DNA of 46,243 nucleotides from UBA4636 sp045534575. GTDB lineage: Bacteria > Bacillota > Clostridia > Christensenellales > Borkfalkiaceae. Position numbers and translations under genes: made by a program. Below, piece after piece: positions 24,271-32,060 of this stretch; the first letter of the stretch is position 1, and each line of letters begins with the position of its first letter. The notes under the pieces are model-generated. The model was not told where the DNA came from. It was given only the letters and a program-made list of their open reading frames with translations, and did no database searches. The stretch is from positions 1 through 46,243 of the forward strand of contig JAZSJZ010000003.1 of assembly GCA_045534575.1 (NCBI GenBank). The letters run 5' to 3'.

Positions 24271-25079
24271 TTAAAAAGCTTATCGGCTAAATCTTTAAGA
24301 TAAGCCGTTTCGTTAAGTTCAATAAGCCCTCTGTCGCAAAGATTTGCAACTTGCTTATCAAAAGGAATTTGAGCGAAATTTTCAATGCCTTTTGCCTTTA
24401 CTATTTGTTCCATATTGCCCTTGCCGAACACATAGTGTTTTTCACCGCATTTATCGCAAATAAAGTAAGCCATATTTTCAACCGCGCCGATAATTGGAAC
24501 GTTCATAAGTTCAGCCATTTTCACAGCCTTTTCAACTATCATCGAAACAAGTTCTTGAGGCGAAGCAACAACAACTATTCCATCAATAGGAAGTGATTGA
24601 AAAACGGTTAGCGGAACGTCGCCCGTGCCCGGTGGACAATCTACGAACATATAGTCAACGTCGCCCCACATAACGTCAGTGTAGAACTGCTTAACTGTGC
24701 CCGCAATAACAGGGCCACGCCAAACAACAGGGTCGCTATCGTCTTCTAAAAGAAGGTTGATTGACATAACTTTAGTTCCAAACTTGGAAACAACGGGAAA
24801 AATTCCGTCTTCAGTGCCCATAGCCTTTTCGGTTATTCCAAACATTTTTGGAACGGATGGGCCTGTGATATCAGCATCTAAAACGGCAGTTGATAAACCG
24901 CGCCTTTGCGCTTCAACGGCAAGTAAGCCCGTTACTAAAGATTTACCAACCCCGCCTTTACCGCTAACAACGGCTATTACTTTTTTTACGTTTGAAAATT
25001 GATTGGTTTTTTCTTTTTGAATTTTTCTTTCCTTGCAATCACTTTGGCAAGTTGAACAATTATGCGAACATTCGCTCAT
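24267..25079 (-). CDS. Mrp/NBP35-type Fe-S cluster carrier ATPase
   Basis: A 270-residue deviant P-loop ATPase. The N-terminal cysteines C4, C8, C11 and C15 resemble the NBP35 Fe-S motif, the P-loop is GKGGVGKS (residues 40-47), then DADITGPSVPKMFG, DCPPGTGD and ENMAYFICDKCGEKHYVFG with the CxxC that bridges a 4Fe-4S cluster in the dimer. It is expected to deliver Fe-S clusters to apo-enzymes. It follows the aquaporin gene by 15 bases (AAGGTG in the gap), in a block that includes sufC and a SufB/D gene, which supports the Fe-S role. Confidence 0.92.
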   Translation of the reverse strand: MSECSHNCSTCQSDCKERKIQKEKTNQFSNVKKVIAVVSGKGGVGKSLVTGLLAVEAQRRGLSTAVLDADITGPSVPKMFGITEKAMGTEDGIFPVVSKFGTKVMSINLLLEDDSDPVVWRGPVIAGTVKQFYTDVMWGDVDYMFVDCPPGTGDVPLTVFQSLPIDGIVVVASPQELVSMIVEKAVKMAELMNVPIIGAVENMAYFICDKCGEKHYVFGKGNMEQIVKAKGIENFAQIPFDKQVANLCDRGLIELNETAYLKDLADKLFK

Positions 25080-25094
25080 AGTTTCACCTTAAAT

Positions 25095-26081
25095 TTAGTC
25101 CTTCTTTTCGTCGTCTTCTTCTTCGGTTTCTTCTTCAGCTTCTTCTTCAGCCTCTTCCTCAGCTTCTTCTTCAGCCTCTTCCTCAGCTTCTTCTTCAGCC
25201 TCTTCCTCAGCTTCTTCTTCAGCTTCTTCTTCAGCTTCTTCTTCGGCCTCTTCCTCAGCTTCTTCTTCGGCCTCTTCCTCAGCTTCTTCCTCAGCTTCTT
25301 CTTCAACTGCTTCTTCAACTGCTTCTTCAACCGCTTCTTCAATTATTTCGTCTTCTTCTTCGTCTTCGCTTTTTGCAGATTTAATAATTGAATAGATAAT
25401 AACTGCGATAACTGCGCCTGCCATAGGAGCTAGAGTGAATATGTATAAAAGTTCAATGAAGGCATCAAATTCACCAGCAAACATTTGCATAATTGCAGGG
25501 CCGAATGATCTTGCTGGGTTTACCGAAGTTCCCGTAATATTAATGCCGATAAGGTGAACGAGCATAAGCGCCAAGCCAATAAATAAGCCTGCCCTTTTAG
25601 CAACGAATTTTTCGTTATCTTCATCGGTTACGTTTAAAATAACTAGAATAAAGAAACAAGTTAATAACGCTTCAGCGAGCATCGCACGAACTGCGCTACC
25701 AAAATTATAAACTAATTTGTTTCCATCAGAAATAGCTAGCAATGGTTGCATTTCGTTTGCGCCAAGGTTTGAGAAGTTGCCTAAAATCGTGCCAAGGAAA
25801 ATTGCGCCTAGCGTTGCACCAATAAGTTGAGCAACAACGTAGAAAAGAAAATCTTTTCCGCTCATTTTCTTTTGCAAAAACATTGCAAACGATACGGCTG
25901 GGTTGACGTGGCACCCAGAAACCGGTCCTATCACAAACACGAGTAGCATAAGCGATACGCCGAACGCTAAAGCCGTTGCAACTATGTTTGCGCCTGTTAT
26001 AACGGCAACGCCACAGCCAAAGAACACTAAAATTAAAGTGCCAACTGCTTCTGCCATTAACTTTGGTAATAAATTTTTCAT
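25095..26081 (-). CDS. Aquaporin Z-like channel with long glutamate-rich tail
   Basis: A 328-residue MIP-family channel. The two NPA motifs are at residues 60-62 (HVNPAVS) and 188-190 (SVNPARS). Selectivity-filter residues H176 (LVHLIG) and R191 match E. coli AqpZ, so it should be water-selective. Six membrane helices end near residue 233. A tail of about 90 residues follows, made almost only of E and A in a four-residue period (EEEA), ending DDEKKD. AqpZ proteins are normally about 230 residues long. The ATG at 26081 is preceded by GGGGGAG; the longer frame is rejected. Confidence 0.9.
   Translation of the reverse strand: MKNLLPKLMAEAVGTLILVFFGCGVAVITGANIVATALAFGVSLMLLVFVIGPVSGCHVNPAVSFAMFLQKKMSGKDFLFYVVAQLIGATLGAIFLGTILGNFSNLGANEMQPLLAISDGNKLVYNFGSAVRAMLAEALLTCFFILVILNVTDEDNEKFVAKRAGLFIGLALMLVHLIGINITGTSVNPARSFGPAIMQMFAGEFDAFIELLYIFTLAPMAGAVIAVIIYSIIKSAKSEDEEEDEIIEEAVEEAVEEAVEEEAEEEAEEEAEEEAEEEAEEEAEEEAEEEAEEEAEEEAEEEAEEEAEEEAEEEAEEETEEEDDEKKD
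25105..25345 (-). repeat. Tandem 12/24-base repeats encoding (EEEA)n
   Basis: The aquaporin tail is encoded by near-identical units of GAA/GAG and GCT/GCC codons, period 12 and often 24 bases. It is purine-rich on the coding strand and prone to slippage in 12-base, frame-preserving steps. Confidence 0.85.
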
Positions 26082-26110
26082 AAAAAACTCCCCCATTATA
26101 TATTTATACA

Positions 26111-26153
26111 ACTAAAAATATGGCGATAATGGGCTTATAGCCTAACTTTTAGT
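26111..26153 (+). repeat. Interspersed palindromic repeat copy R14, at LOG stop
   Basis: The outer stem ACTAAAA/TTTTAGT encloses GCGATAATGGGCTTATAGCC. The LOG stop codon is within the right arm; the aquaporin start lies 30 bases away. Confidence 0.85.
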
Positions 26154-26727
26154 CGTATTTATACTTAGTGAAATCAAACCTATCGTCGCCAGATTCAAGG
26201 TATTCAAACAGCCCCTTTTCGCTCTCATAAGTTTTAAAAACGTCGAAAATTTTCTTGGTTACAAAGCCTTCGTTTGCCGTTTTTCTAAGAAGCGCAAAAA
26301 GTTCTTCATAGTAGCCAAAAATATTCAAAACTGCTATAGGTTTATTATGTTGACCAAGTCTTTTAGTGGTTAAAATATCGAAAAACTCGTCGTAAGTGCC
26401 AATACCGCCGGGTAAAATCAAAAATGCGTCGGCATTGTCTTCCATAATCTTTTTTCTATCGTGCATAGTGCTGCACCAAATAATTTGGTCGCTCTCAACG
26501 AAAAGCCCTTCAAGCGTATATTCTCTAAAAAATTCAGGAATTACGGATAAAACTTCTCTCCCCGCCTTTTTAAAGCCACGAGCAGATGCGCCCATAAGCC
26601 CTTCAGAGCCACCGCCATAAACGAGGTTATGACCACGCTTTGCTAACTTTTCGCAAAGTTCTTCAACGAAATCGATATATTTCTTGTCAATAATACTGCT
26701 TGCAGATGAGTAAACGCAAATATTCAT
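26149..26727 (-). CDS. LOG family nucleoside 5'-monophosphate phosphoribohydrolase
   Basis: A 192-residue Rossmann-like enzyme of the TIGR00730 (lonely guy) family. VYGGGSEGLMGASARGF forms the nucleotide loop, R91-K92 sits in the MHDRKKIM motif, and PGGIGTYDE (106-114) is the catalytic signature. Family members cleave nucleoside 5'-monophosphates to base and ribose phosphate; plant LOG activates cytokinins. In bacteria the physiological substrate is often unclear. AAGGAG precedes the ATG, and it starts ten bases after the SufB/D gene, so it is in the suf operon. Confidence 0.9.
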   Translation of the reverse strand: MNICVYSSASSIIDKKYIDFVEELCEKLAKRGHNLVYGGGSEGLMGASARGFKKAGREVLSVIPEFFREYTLEGLFVESDQIIWCSTMHDRKKIMEDNADAFLILPGGIGTYDEFFDILTTKRLGQHNKPIAVLNIFGYYEELFALLRKTANEGFVTKKIFDVFKTYESEKGLFEYLESGDDRFDFTKYKYD

Positions 26728-26736
26728 AAAATCTCC

Positions 26737-27666
26737 TTATTTTAAAAAGCCGTTGATAATTTGCTCTTCCGCCTCTTGTTCCGTAAGCCCTAGCGACATA
26801 AGTTTAACGAGTTGTTCGCCCGCAATTTTTCCTATTGCCGCTTCGTGAATAAGACTTGCATCTAAGTGGTTGGCGTTTATCTTTGGAATAGCCGAAACTT
26901 TTGCGCTATCCATAATGATAGCGTCGCACTCGGTTCGACCAGAGCATTTTTCGTTGCCGTTTACAAGCGACGTAAACTCTTGGTAAGACGTATCTTTAGC
27001 AACCGAACGGGAAACGACGTGCGTTGCAGAATCTTCGCCGTTTAAGTTAATGGTAAAATCGGTTTTTGCAACTTGAGAAAAGTTCGTCATAATCTTTTCG
27101 TGAACGATTAAGGTCGCCTTTTTCTCAAGCGTTGCCGAAGTTATTCTGTTGGTTGAATCAACTCCGCCAATTTGCGCAGAATCCATTTCAAAGTAACCGC
27201 CCTCAGCGATAAAGATAATCGTTTGAGGGTTTAAAATCTTCTTGCCCTCTTTGCTCCCTTCGCCGTAGTGCTTTTCAATGTATTTCGCCTTAGCGTTTTT
27301 GCCAATGTGGAAGGTGTGAATACCGTCGTGCGAAGACGTTTGGCAAGACGGATTGTGAATTCCACAGCCCGCAACGATGGTAACGTCAGCCCCGTCTTCA
27401 ACGTAAAAATCGTTATAAACCAAATCTGTCACGCCCGATTTTGTGATTATAACAGGCAAATCAACACGCTCGCCCTTAGTGGAAGATTTAATAATAATAT
27501 CTATGCCGGGCTTATCGGTTTTTGCAACAATTTCAATATTTTCGCTTGAAGATTTTTGCACGGTTTCGCCATCTTTCCTAAACGAAAACGCGCCAACGGG
27601 AATTTGCTCGATATCAGCAACGCTTTTTAAAAGGCTTTTTTCAAGTGCAGATAATTCTTTAGCCAT
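26737..27666 (-). CDS. SufB/SufD family Fe-S scaffold (SmsB-like)
   Basis: A 309-residue protein, shorter than classical SufB (about 470) or SufD (about 420). The beta-helix core and the C-terminal signature are clear: ECDAIIMDSAKVSAIPKINA, then HEAAIGKIAGEQLVKLMSLG and a GFLK end. Cysteines occur in VAGCGIHNPSC and RTECD and could be ligands. With SufC immediately upstream (TAATG overlap) and no second SufB/D, SufS or SufU gene, it fits the two-gene minimal SMS-type system of anaerobes. A solitary SufD homologue is the alternative name. Confidence 0.85.
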   Translation of the reverse strand: MAKELSALEKSLLKSVADIEQIPVGAFSFRKDGETVQKSSSENIEIVAKTDKPGIDIIIKSSTKGERVDLPVIITKSGVTDLVYNDFYVEDGADVTIVAGCGIHNPSCQTSSHDGIHTFHIGKNAKAKYIEKHYGEGSKEGKKILNPQTIIFIAEGGYFEMDSAQIGGVDSTNRITSATLEKKATLIVHEKIMTNFSQVAKTDFTINLNGEDSATHVVSRSVAKDTSYQEFTSLVNGNEKCSGRTECDAIIMDSAKVSAIPKINANHLDASLIHEAAIGKIAGEQLVKLMSLGLTEQEAEEQIINGFLK

Positions 27667-28388
27667 TATTTAAGCCCCCTTTCAAGCACCGAGCAGTTTG
27701 CCGAGAACAAAAGCCCGTTCAAAAGCTCGTCTTTCTTGCCGTCTTTTTCGATTTTTCCGTTTTTTATTACGATAATTCTATCGGCAACGCTTAAAATTCT
27801 TTCTTGGTGCGAAATTACGATAAGCGAACCGCCTAAACTCGTTCTTAAATTTTCAAAAACCTTGATAAGGCTGTTAAAACTCCATAAATCTATGCCTGCT
27901 TCAGGCTCGTCAAAAAGCGCGAGTTTTACTTTACGAGCAATAACTGAGGCAATCTCGATTCTCTTAAGTTCTCCACCCGAAAGACTTGCATCGATTTCAC
28001 GGTTTACGTATTCTCTAGCGCAAAGCCCCACTTCCGATAAATATTCGCAAACTTCGCTAACTTTAAGTTTTCTGCCACTAGCAAGGCTGATTAAATCGGT
28101 AACGGTAAGCCCTTTAAAGCGCACAGGTTGTTGGAACGCAAAGCCAATGCCAAGTTTTGCTCTTTCGGTAATTGTTAGGTTAGTGATATCTTGCCCGTTA
28201 AACAAAATGCTACCGCTAGTTGGCGTTAAAATGCCCATAATAAGTTTTGCTAGCGTTGACTTGCCTCCGCCGTTTGGCCCCGTTAAGGCAACAAAATTCT
28301 CGTCGATTTTTAGCGATACGTTATCTATAATTGTTTTTTCGTTGCCACCCGATATTGCTCGGTAGCTCACGTTTTTAAGTTCTAACAT
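27666..28388 (-). CDS. sufC: Fe-S cluster assembly ATPase SufC
   Basis: A 240-residue ABC ATPase. Walker A is GPNGGGKST (37-45), the signature LSGGELKR starts at 136 and Walker B is FDEPEAGID (159 onward), the last being a SufC hallmark. It is a cytosolic ATPase that drives conformational change in the SufB/D scaffold during cluster assembly. Its stop codon overlaps the start of the SufB/D gene by one base. AGGAG lies upstream, and a promoter at 28466-28495 starts the operon sufC-sufB/D-LOG-aquaporin-mrp. Confidence 0.95.
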   Translation of the reverse strand: MLELKNVSYRAISGGNEKTIIDNVSLKIDENFVALTGPNGGGKSTLAKLIMGILTPTSGSILFNGQDITNLTITERAKLGIGFAFQQPVRFKGLTVTDLISLASGRKLKVSEVCEYLSEVGLCAREYVNREIDASLSGGELKRIEIASVIARKVKLALFDEPEAGIDLWSFNSLIKVFENLRTSLGGSLIVISHQERILSVADRIIVIKNGKIEKDGKKDELLNGLLFSANCSVLERGLK

Positions 28389-28465
28389 TTATCTCCTAGT
28401 AAAGTCAAAAGAGTGAAAATTTAATGTCAAAGTATAATAATATATTTTTAACAAAAGTTACATAT

Positions 28466-28495
28466 ATTATAAGTTTATTTTTAGAATTTAGTCAA
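28466..28495 (-). promoter_or_regulatory. Promoter of the sufC operon
   Basis: Minus-strand TTGACT (28495-28490), 18-base spacer, TATAAT (28471-28466). The leader is about 70 bases and AT-rich. The rest of the 28389-28564 gap holds only a weak AT-rich hairpin at 28524-28544. Confidence 0.7.
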
Positions 28496-28564
28496 ACAAA
28501 AACGGGTAAATTTTGCATAAACTATAGTTTTTATAAAAAACTATCAAATAAAAACGCACTACTA

Positions 28565-29137
28565 TTACTCTTTTTTTGAAAATGCGCGAATATCTAGCCC
28601 GCTATCTAAAACCAAAGTTTCTTGCGATAGTTTTCTAAGTTTAAAAATAACGTAAAAGTCCCCACTAGCACCTGCAATGTTTGAAATTTGAATAACGTAA
28701 ACCACCCAAAACCAACTTGCTGGAATTAAAACGTTAACGACTAAAAGTATAAGCCCTAAAATTACAATCGGTGCAAGCGTGATTATAAAATATTGCTTTT
28801 TGTAAAAATATTCGTAGCATTTTGTATAAACCAAAATCCCGTTAAACGAAAGTCGAGCCGTTTTCGAGCCGTAAGCTCTCATAAAAATCACGTGGATTAG
28901 TTCGTGGCAAACAAGATAGCCAATTTCCCCCACGCAAAAAACGGCTACCATAATTATAATTTGCTCGTTAGCATCTAAAAAAACCGAGAGCGGAAAGAAA
29001 AACACCATCGGCACTATCATAACAACCGCAATGATTAAAGCAATTAAATTAACCGCTTTTTGTGGCTTTCTATTTTTTTGCAAGTTTACCGAAAAAACGG
29101 TGTCAAAATTATCAGGAATATCTCTTTCGCAATGCAT
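28565..29137 (-). CDS. DUF3267 family membrane protein with HExxH motif
   Basis: A 190-residue protein with about four transmembrane segments (around residues 30-50, 60-75, 115-135 and 137-155) and CHELIHVIFM near residue 80, an HExxH zinc-protease-type motif placed at a membrane helix. NIAGASGDFYVI in the last helix resembles the second metal-ligand region of intramembrane zincins. This matches the DUF3267 family, whose function is unknown. A protease role is inference. GGTGAA precedes the ATG. It lies below the ASCH gene pair with repeat R15 between. Confidence 0.75.
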   Translation of the reverse strand: MHCERDIPDNFDTVFSVNLQKNRKPQKAVNLIALIIAVVMIVPMVFFFPLSVFLDANEQIIIMVAVFCVGEIGYLVCHELIHVIFMRAYGSKTARLSFNGILVYTKCYEYFYKKQYFIITLAPIVILGLILLVVNVLIPASWFWVVYVIQISNIAGASGDFYVIFKLRKLSQETLVLDSGLDIRAFSKKE

Positions 29138-29147
29138 ATTTCACCAA

Positions 29148-29185
29148 AAAACAAGCGTTAACGGGCTTATAGCCCCACTTGTTTT
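29148..29185 (+). repeat. Interspersed palindromic repeat copy R15, intergenic
   Basis: The cleanest full-length copy: outer stem AAAACAAG/CTTGTTTT (8 bp) around GTTAACGGGCTTATAGCCCC, inner stem GGGCT/AGCCC. Confidence 0.9.
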
Positions 29186-29201
29186 AAATTTTGTTTTTTA
29201 A

Positions 29202-30140
29202 TTAAGATTTGGATTTACTTTCAATTTCAAACTCTATGCCTATAACGCCATAGTTTTTTTCGTCGTCTACAGAATATTGTTCATACATTCTTTTTATAGC
29301 ATCTTCCCTAGAGCAATCAAACCCAAACTTTGCAAAAGGCAAGGCTTCAAAAAGAAGAGAAAAAGTTTTGAACTTATGAAGCTTAGTAACTTTAACCGAC
29401 AAATGTTCTTCTTTATTTCCTTCTAAGAAATACTGAATAATATCGCCAACGGCAAGCCTTTTTGCTTTATCCTTGAAAAGCCTAGCATCTATCGTTTTCA
29501 TACCGCTATAAATAGCGTAATATGGTTGAATTCTTAGTTTCATATTTAAAACTAAGGGGTGAGAAGTGTCGCCTTCTCTAGATTCCATTGCCAGCCAATT
29601 ATTCTCTTTTACAAATTTTTTGAACCTTTCGTTTAGCATTTTTTTCTGCTTATCGGTTAGCTTTCCCTCGTAATACGGTTCGTAACCAAAAGGAACTTCT
29701 GGAAAAAAGATTTTATTTTTTGGCAAGATTTTTTCTTTATGAATGTAGCGCTTGGGAAGATTTATTTCATAATTTTCAACCCCATAAAAAGCAAAACGAG
29801 AATAAGCAAAACCATCAACGTTGTCAGCGCAGAGCGCTTCTGCCATAATCGCGCCCCACTCCCTACAAGAAAGCGCAACCCTCTCTCCCGTGTTCAAAAC
29901 GGGAGTGCAAGCCTTTTCACGCTCGTGAAAATACCCAGGGAAAACGTAGCCACACTTTAATAATTCGTCGATTATGGTTAGGCGCACCGAGTAGTTTTGC
30001 TCTTGATTTTTAGGCACGAAAAGAGGATACGTTTTGCTCGAGTGATTTGTCCAACCGATGACCGAAACGAAAGTTTTGCCTTTGTTTTTGGGCGTTGTTT
30101 TCGCGCTATTTTTAGTTTTTGCGTTGTTTTTGTTTTGCAT
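29202..30140 (-). CDS. ASCH-domain protein, paralogue 1
   Basis: A 312-residue protein. The C-terminal 120 residues form an ASCH domain (LNMKLRIQPYYAIYSGMKTI, then RLFKDKAKRLAVGDIIQYF), a PUA-like fold thought to bind RNA or nucleotides. The N-terminal 170 residues are shared with the neighbouring gene: VIGWT near the start, then CTPVLNTGERVALS, REWGAIMAEA and DNVDGFAYSRFAF. A basic N-terminal extension (residues 1-25, many K, N and T) is unique to this copy. No membrane segments. It follows paralogue 2 by 24 bases, so this is a tandem duplication in one operon. Confidence 0.8.
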   Translation of the reverse strand: MQNKNNAKTKNSAKTTPKNKGKTFVSVIGWTNHSSKTYPLFVPKNQEQNYSVRLTIIDELLKCGYVFPGYFHEREKACTPVLNTGERVALSCREWGAIMAEALCADNVDGFAYSRFAFYGVENYEINLPKRYIHKEKILPKNKIFFPEVPFGYEPYYEGKLTDKQKKMLNERFKKFVKENNWLAMESREGDTSHPLVLNMKLRIQPYYAIYSGMKTIDARLFKDKAKRLAVGDIIQYFLEGNKEEHLSVKVTKLHKFKTFSLLFEALPFAKFGFDCSREDAIKRMYEQYSVDDEKNYGVIGIEFEIESKSKS

Positions 30141-30164
30141 TTTTTCTTAAAACTAAAAATTTTA

Positions 30165-31034
30165 TTATTTGCTAACTATTTCAAACTCAATGCCTATAGC
30201 ACCGAACTTGAGTTCGTTTTCTTTTGAGTAGTATTCCTTCATTTTCTCTAATGCGCACGCTTTATCGCACGAAAAGCCACACTTTTTCAAGCCAACGGCG
30301 CTAAAAAGACTAGAAAACGTGTCGTGTTTATATAACGCCGTTACCACAACTCGAATATGTCTTGAATCATCTTCATCGTCAAAAAACTGAATAAAATCGC
30401 CCACTTCAAGGCGTTGGCGCTTCTTATCGTTGAGGCGAACCTCGATTGTTTTTTGACCCAGATAAACCTTATCAAAATGCTCTCTTTTAAGGTTCATGTT
30501 GATAATTAAAGGGTGCGAAGTATCATCTTCACAAGAAGGCAAAAGTTCCATATTTTCCTGCGTTGCACTTTGATAAACTTCTTCAAGCATTTCCTCGTAA
30601 TGCTCAAGAACCTTTCTATAAGTCTTTTCCTCTGGGTTATAGCCGTCTTCAATTTCAGGAAAAACAACGTCTTGTTTTTTTACGATTTTGCTTTTTTCGA
30701 CATAGGCTTTTGGCAAAATTTCTTTATCTTCATGGGCGTTAAATGCGTATTTTGCGTAGGCGTAACCGTCTTGGTCGTCCTCGTTATGCGCCTCAGCCAT
30801 AATCTCGCCCCACTTGCGCATTGAAAATTGAACTTTTTCGCCCGTGTTTAGAACGGGAGCGCAAGAATCGCCAAATTGGTGCGAAAAGCCACCAAAATTA
30901 TAGCCGTTTTTTCTAATTTCTTCTACTATAACAAGCCGTATTGCCAAATATTCGTTGGTATCGTTTGGCTCGATTACGGGATATTCTTGGTCGGCAAAAA
31001 ACGTCCAACCGATAACGGCAAGGTGAGTTTTCAT
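30165..31034 (-). CDS. ASCH-domain protein, paralogue 2
   Basis: A 289-residue paralogue of the adjacent gene. The ASCH domain (INMNLKREHFDKVYLGQKTI, then EVRLNDKKRQRLEVGDFIQF) starts near residue 175 and ends FGAIGIEFEIVSK. The N-terminal module has CAPVLNTGEKVQFSMRKWG, IMAEAHNEDDQDGYAYAKYAF and acidic DD/ED patches. Conservation of cysteine, WG and DGYAY between the copies suggests a real domain of its own, which I cannot name. Function unknown; RNA or modified-nucleotide binding is inferred from ASCH. Confidence 0.8.
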   Translation of the reverse strand: MKTHLAVIGWTFFADQEYPVIEPNDTNEYLAIRLVIVEEIRKNGYNFGGFSHQFGDSCAPVLNTGEKVQFSMRKWGEIMAEAHNEDDQDGYAYAKYAFNAHEDKEILPKAYVEKSKIVKKQDVVFPEIEDGYNPEEKTYRKVLEHYEEMLEEVYQSATQENMELLPSCEDDTSHPLIINMNLKREHFDKVYLGQKTIEVRLNDKKRQRLEVGDFIQFFDDEDDSRHIRVVVTALYKHDTFSSLFSAVGLKKCGFSCDKACALEKMKEYYSKENELKFGAIGIEFEIVSK

Positions 31035-31061
31035 AATAACCTCATAATATGGTTTTAATTA

Positions 31062-31091
31062 AGTTTTGCGTGCCAAAAAGCACGCAAAACT
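31062..31091. repeat. Perfect inverted repeat between the SDR and ASCH genes
   Basis: AGTTTTGCGTGC, a short loop, then GCACGCAAAACT: a 12-bp perfect stem. There is no T tract on the minus strand after it, so it is either a weak terminator of the SDR gene or an RNA-processing/operator site ahead of the ASCH genes. Confidence 0.6.
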
Positions 31092-31111
31092 AGAAAAATT
31101 TCTTTTTTTGT

Positions 31112-31915
31112 TTATGGTCTTAAACCCATACCGCCTTCAAGCGTTAAGGTTTCGCCGGACATATATTTAAAGTCAGGCGACGCTAATTGAACGCACACTC
31201 TACCGATTTCTTTTTCGCTATCGCCAAAGTGCCCCATTGGTGGCATTTTTACGTTTGCTTTGAACGCTTCAGGGTTATATTGTTGCCATTTTTCTAGTTG
31301 CGAAGTCCACGCGAGCGGGCAAACAACGTTTGCGTTAATACCATCAGCGCCCCACTCGGTTGCGGCAACTCTAGTTAAACCGCGGATACCTTCTTTTGCG
31401 GCAGCGTAAGCCGATTGACCGTAGTTTCCAAATAGCCCTGCGCCAGATGCGAAATTAATAACGGTGCCTTTCGTTTCCTTTAGGTATGGATAGCAAGCCT
31501 TCATATAGAAGAACGCTGAATAAAGCCCAGAATAAATAGCAAGGTTAAACTGCTCGATAGTGTGGTTGGCTAGCGTTACGCCAGACGCTGAGGCTTGAGC
31601 GTTGTTGATAAGAACGTCTATTCTGCCAAATTCTTTAATGGTAGCATCCACTACCTTTTTAGCAACTTCTTCGCCGTTTTCCTTTTCGTTGATATCTGCT
31701 TGCATAATTAGAACCTTAATGCCGTAAAGTCTTTCTAACTCTTCTTTAGCAAGTTCTAGTTTAGAAACGTTTCTTCCCGTTAAAACGAGGTTTGCGCCTT
31801 CTTTAGCGTAAGCGATAGCAATGCCGTAACCGATAGAGCCGGCAGAGCCGTCCTTCAATGGGTCAGCCTTACCGCCACCCGTGATAATTGCAGTTTTACC
31901 TTTCAAAAAACTCAT
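31112..31915 (-). CDS. Short-chain dehydrogenase/reductase
   Basis: A 267-residue NAD(P)-dependent oxidoreductase. The cofactor loop TGGG...GSIGYGIA is split by a short insertion (KADPLKDGSA). NNAQASA corresponds to the NNAG motif, and YAAAKEG carries the catalytic Tyr-x3-Lys with an upstream serine (FASGAG). ETLTLEGGMG at the end is the usual SDR C-terminus. It resembles the FabG and enoyl-reductase-like group, but the substrate is not predictable. It has its own promoter (31945-31973) and an AGGAG site. Confidence 0.88.
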   Translation of the reverse strand: MSFLKGKTAIITGGGKADPLKDGSAGSIGYGIAIAYAKEGANLVLTGRNVSKLELAKEELERLYGIKVLIMQADINEKENGEEVAKKVVDATIKEFGRIDVLINNAQASASGVTLANHTIEQFNLAIYSGLYSAFFYMKACYPYLKETKGTVINFASGAGLFGNYGQSAYAAAKEGIRGLTRVAATEWGADGINANVVCPLAWTSQLEKWQQYNPEAFKANVKMPPMGHFGDSEKEIGRVCVQLASPDFKYMSGETLTLEGGMGLRP

Positions 31916-31944
31916 AATTATTCTCCTAAAATGTAAGTATTATC

Positions 31945-31973
31945 ATTGTAACACTTAACAAAAATAAAATCAA
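31945..31973 (-). promoter_or_regulatory. Promoter of the SDR gene
   Basis: Minus-strand TTGATT (31973-31968), 17-base spacer, TACAAT (31950-31945). Confidence 0.65.
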
Positions 31974-32005
31974 TACTTTTTGAAAATTTACTCTTTCGAA
32001 AAATA

Positions 32006-32044
32006 AAAACCACCGCTAAGTTTGTTTAAAAAGCGGTGATTTTA
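32006..32044 (-). terminator. Terminator of the amino acid ABC transporter operon
   Basis: Minus-strand ATCACCGCT, 14-base loop, AGCGGTGGT, then a T-rich tail, 16 bases past the ATPase stop. Confidence 0.75.
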
Positions 32045-32060
32045 TTTTCTTTTTCTTTCT

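Noticed and set aside
25062..25391. Open frame on the plus strand coding for a phenylalanine/serine-rich protein
   Set aside because: It is the antisense shadow of the (EEEA)n aquaporin tail; it has no family resemblance or ribosome site of its own.
28005..28032. Possible repeat copy inside sufC (residues EVGLCARE)
   Set aside because: Only the right half (GCCCCACTT) matches and the central ATAA/TTAT dyad is absent; the peptide can be explained by normal SufC sequence.
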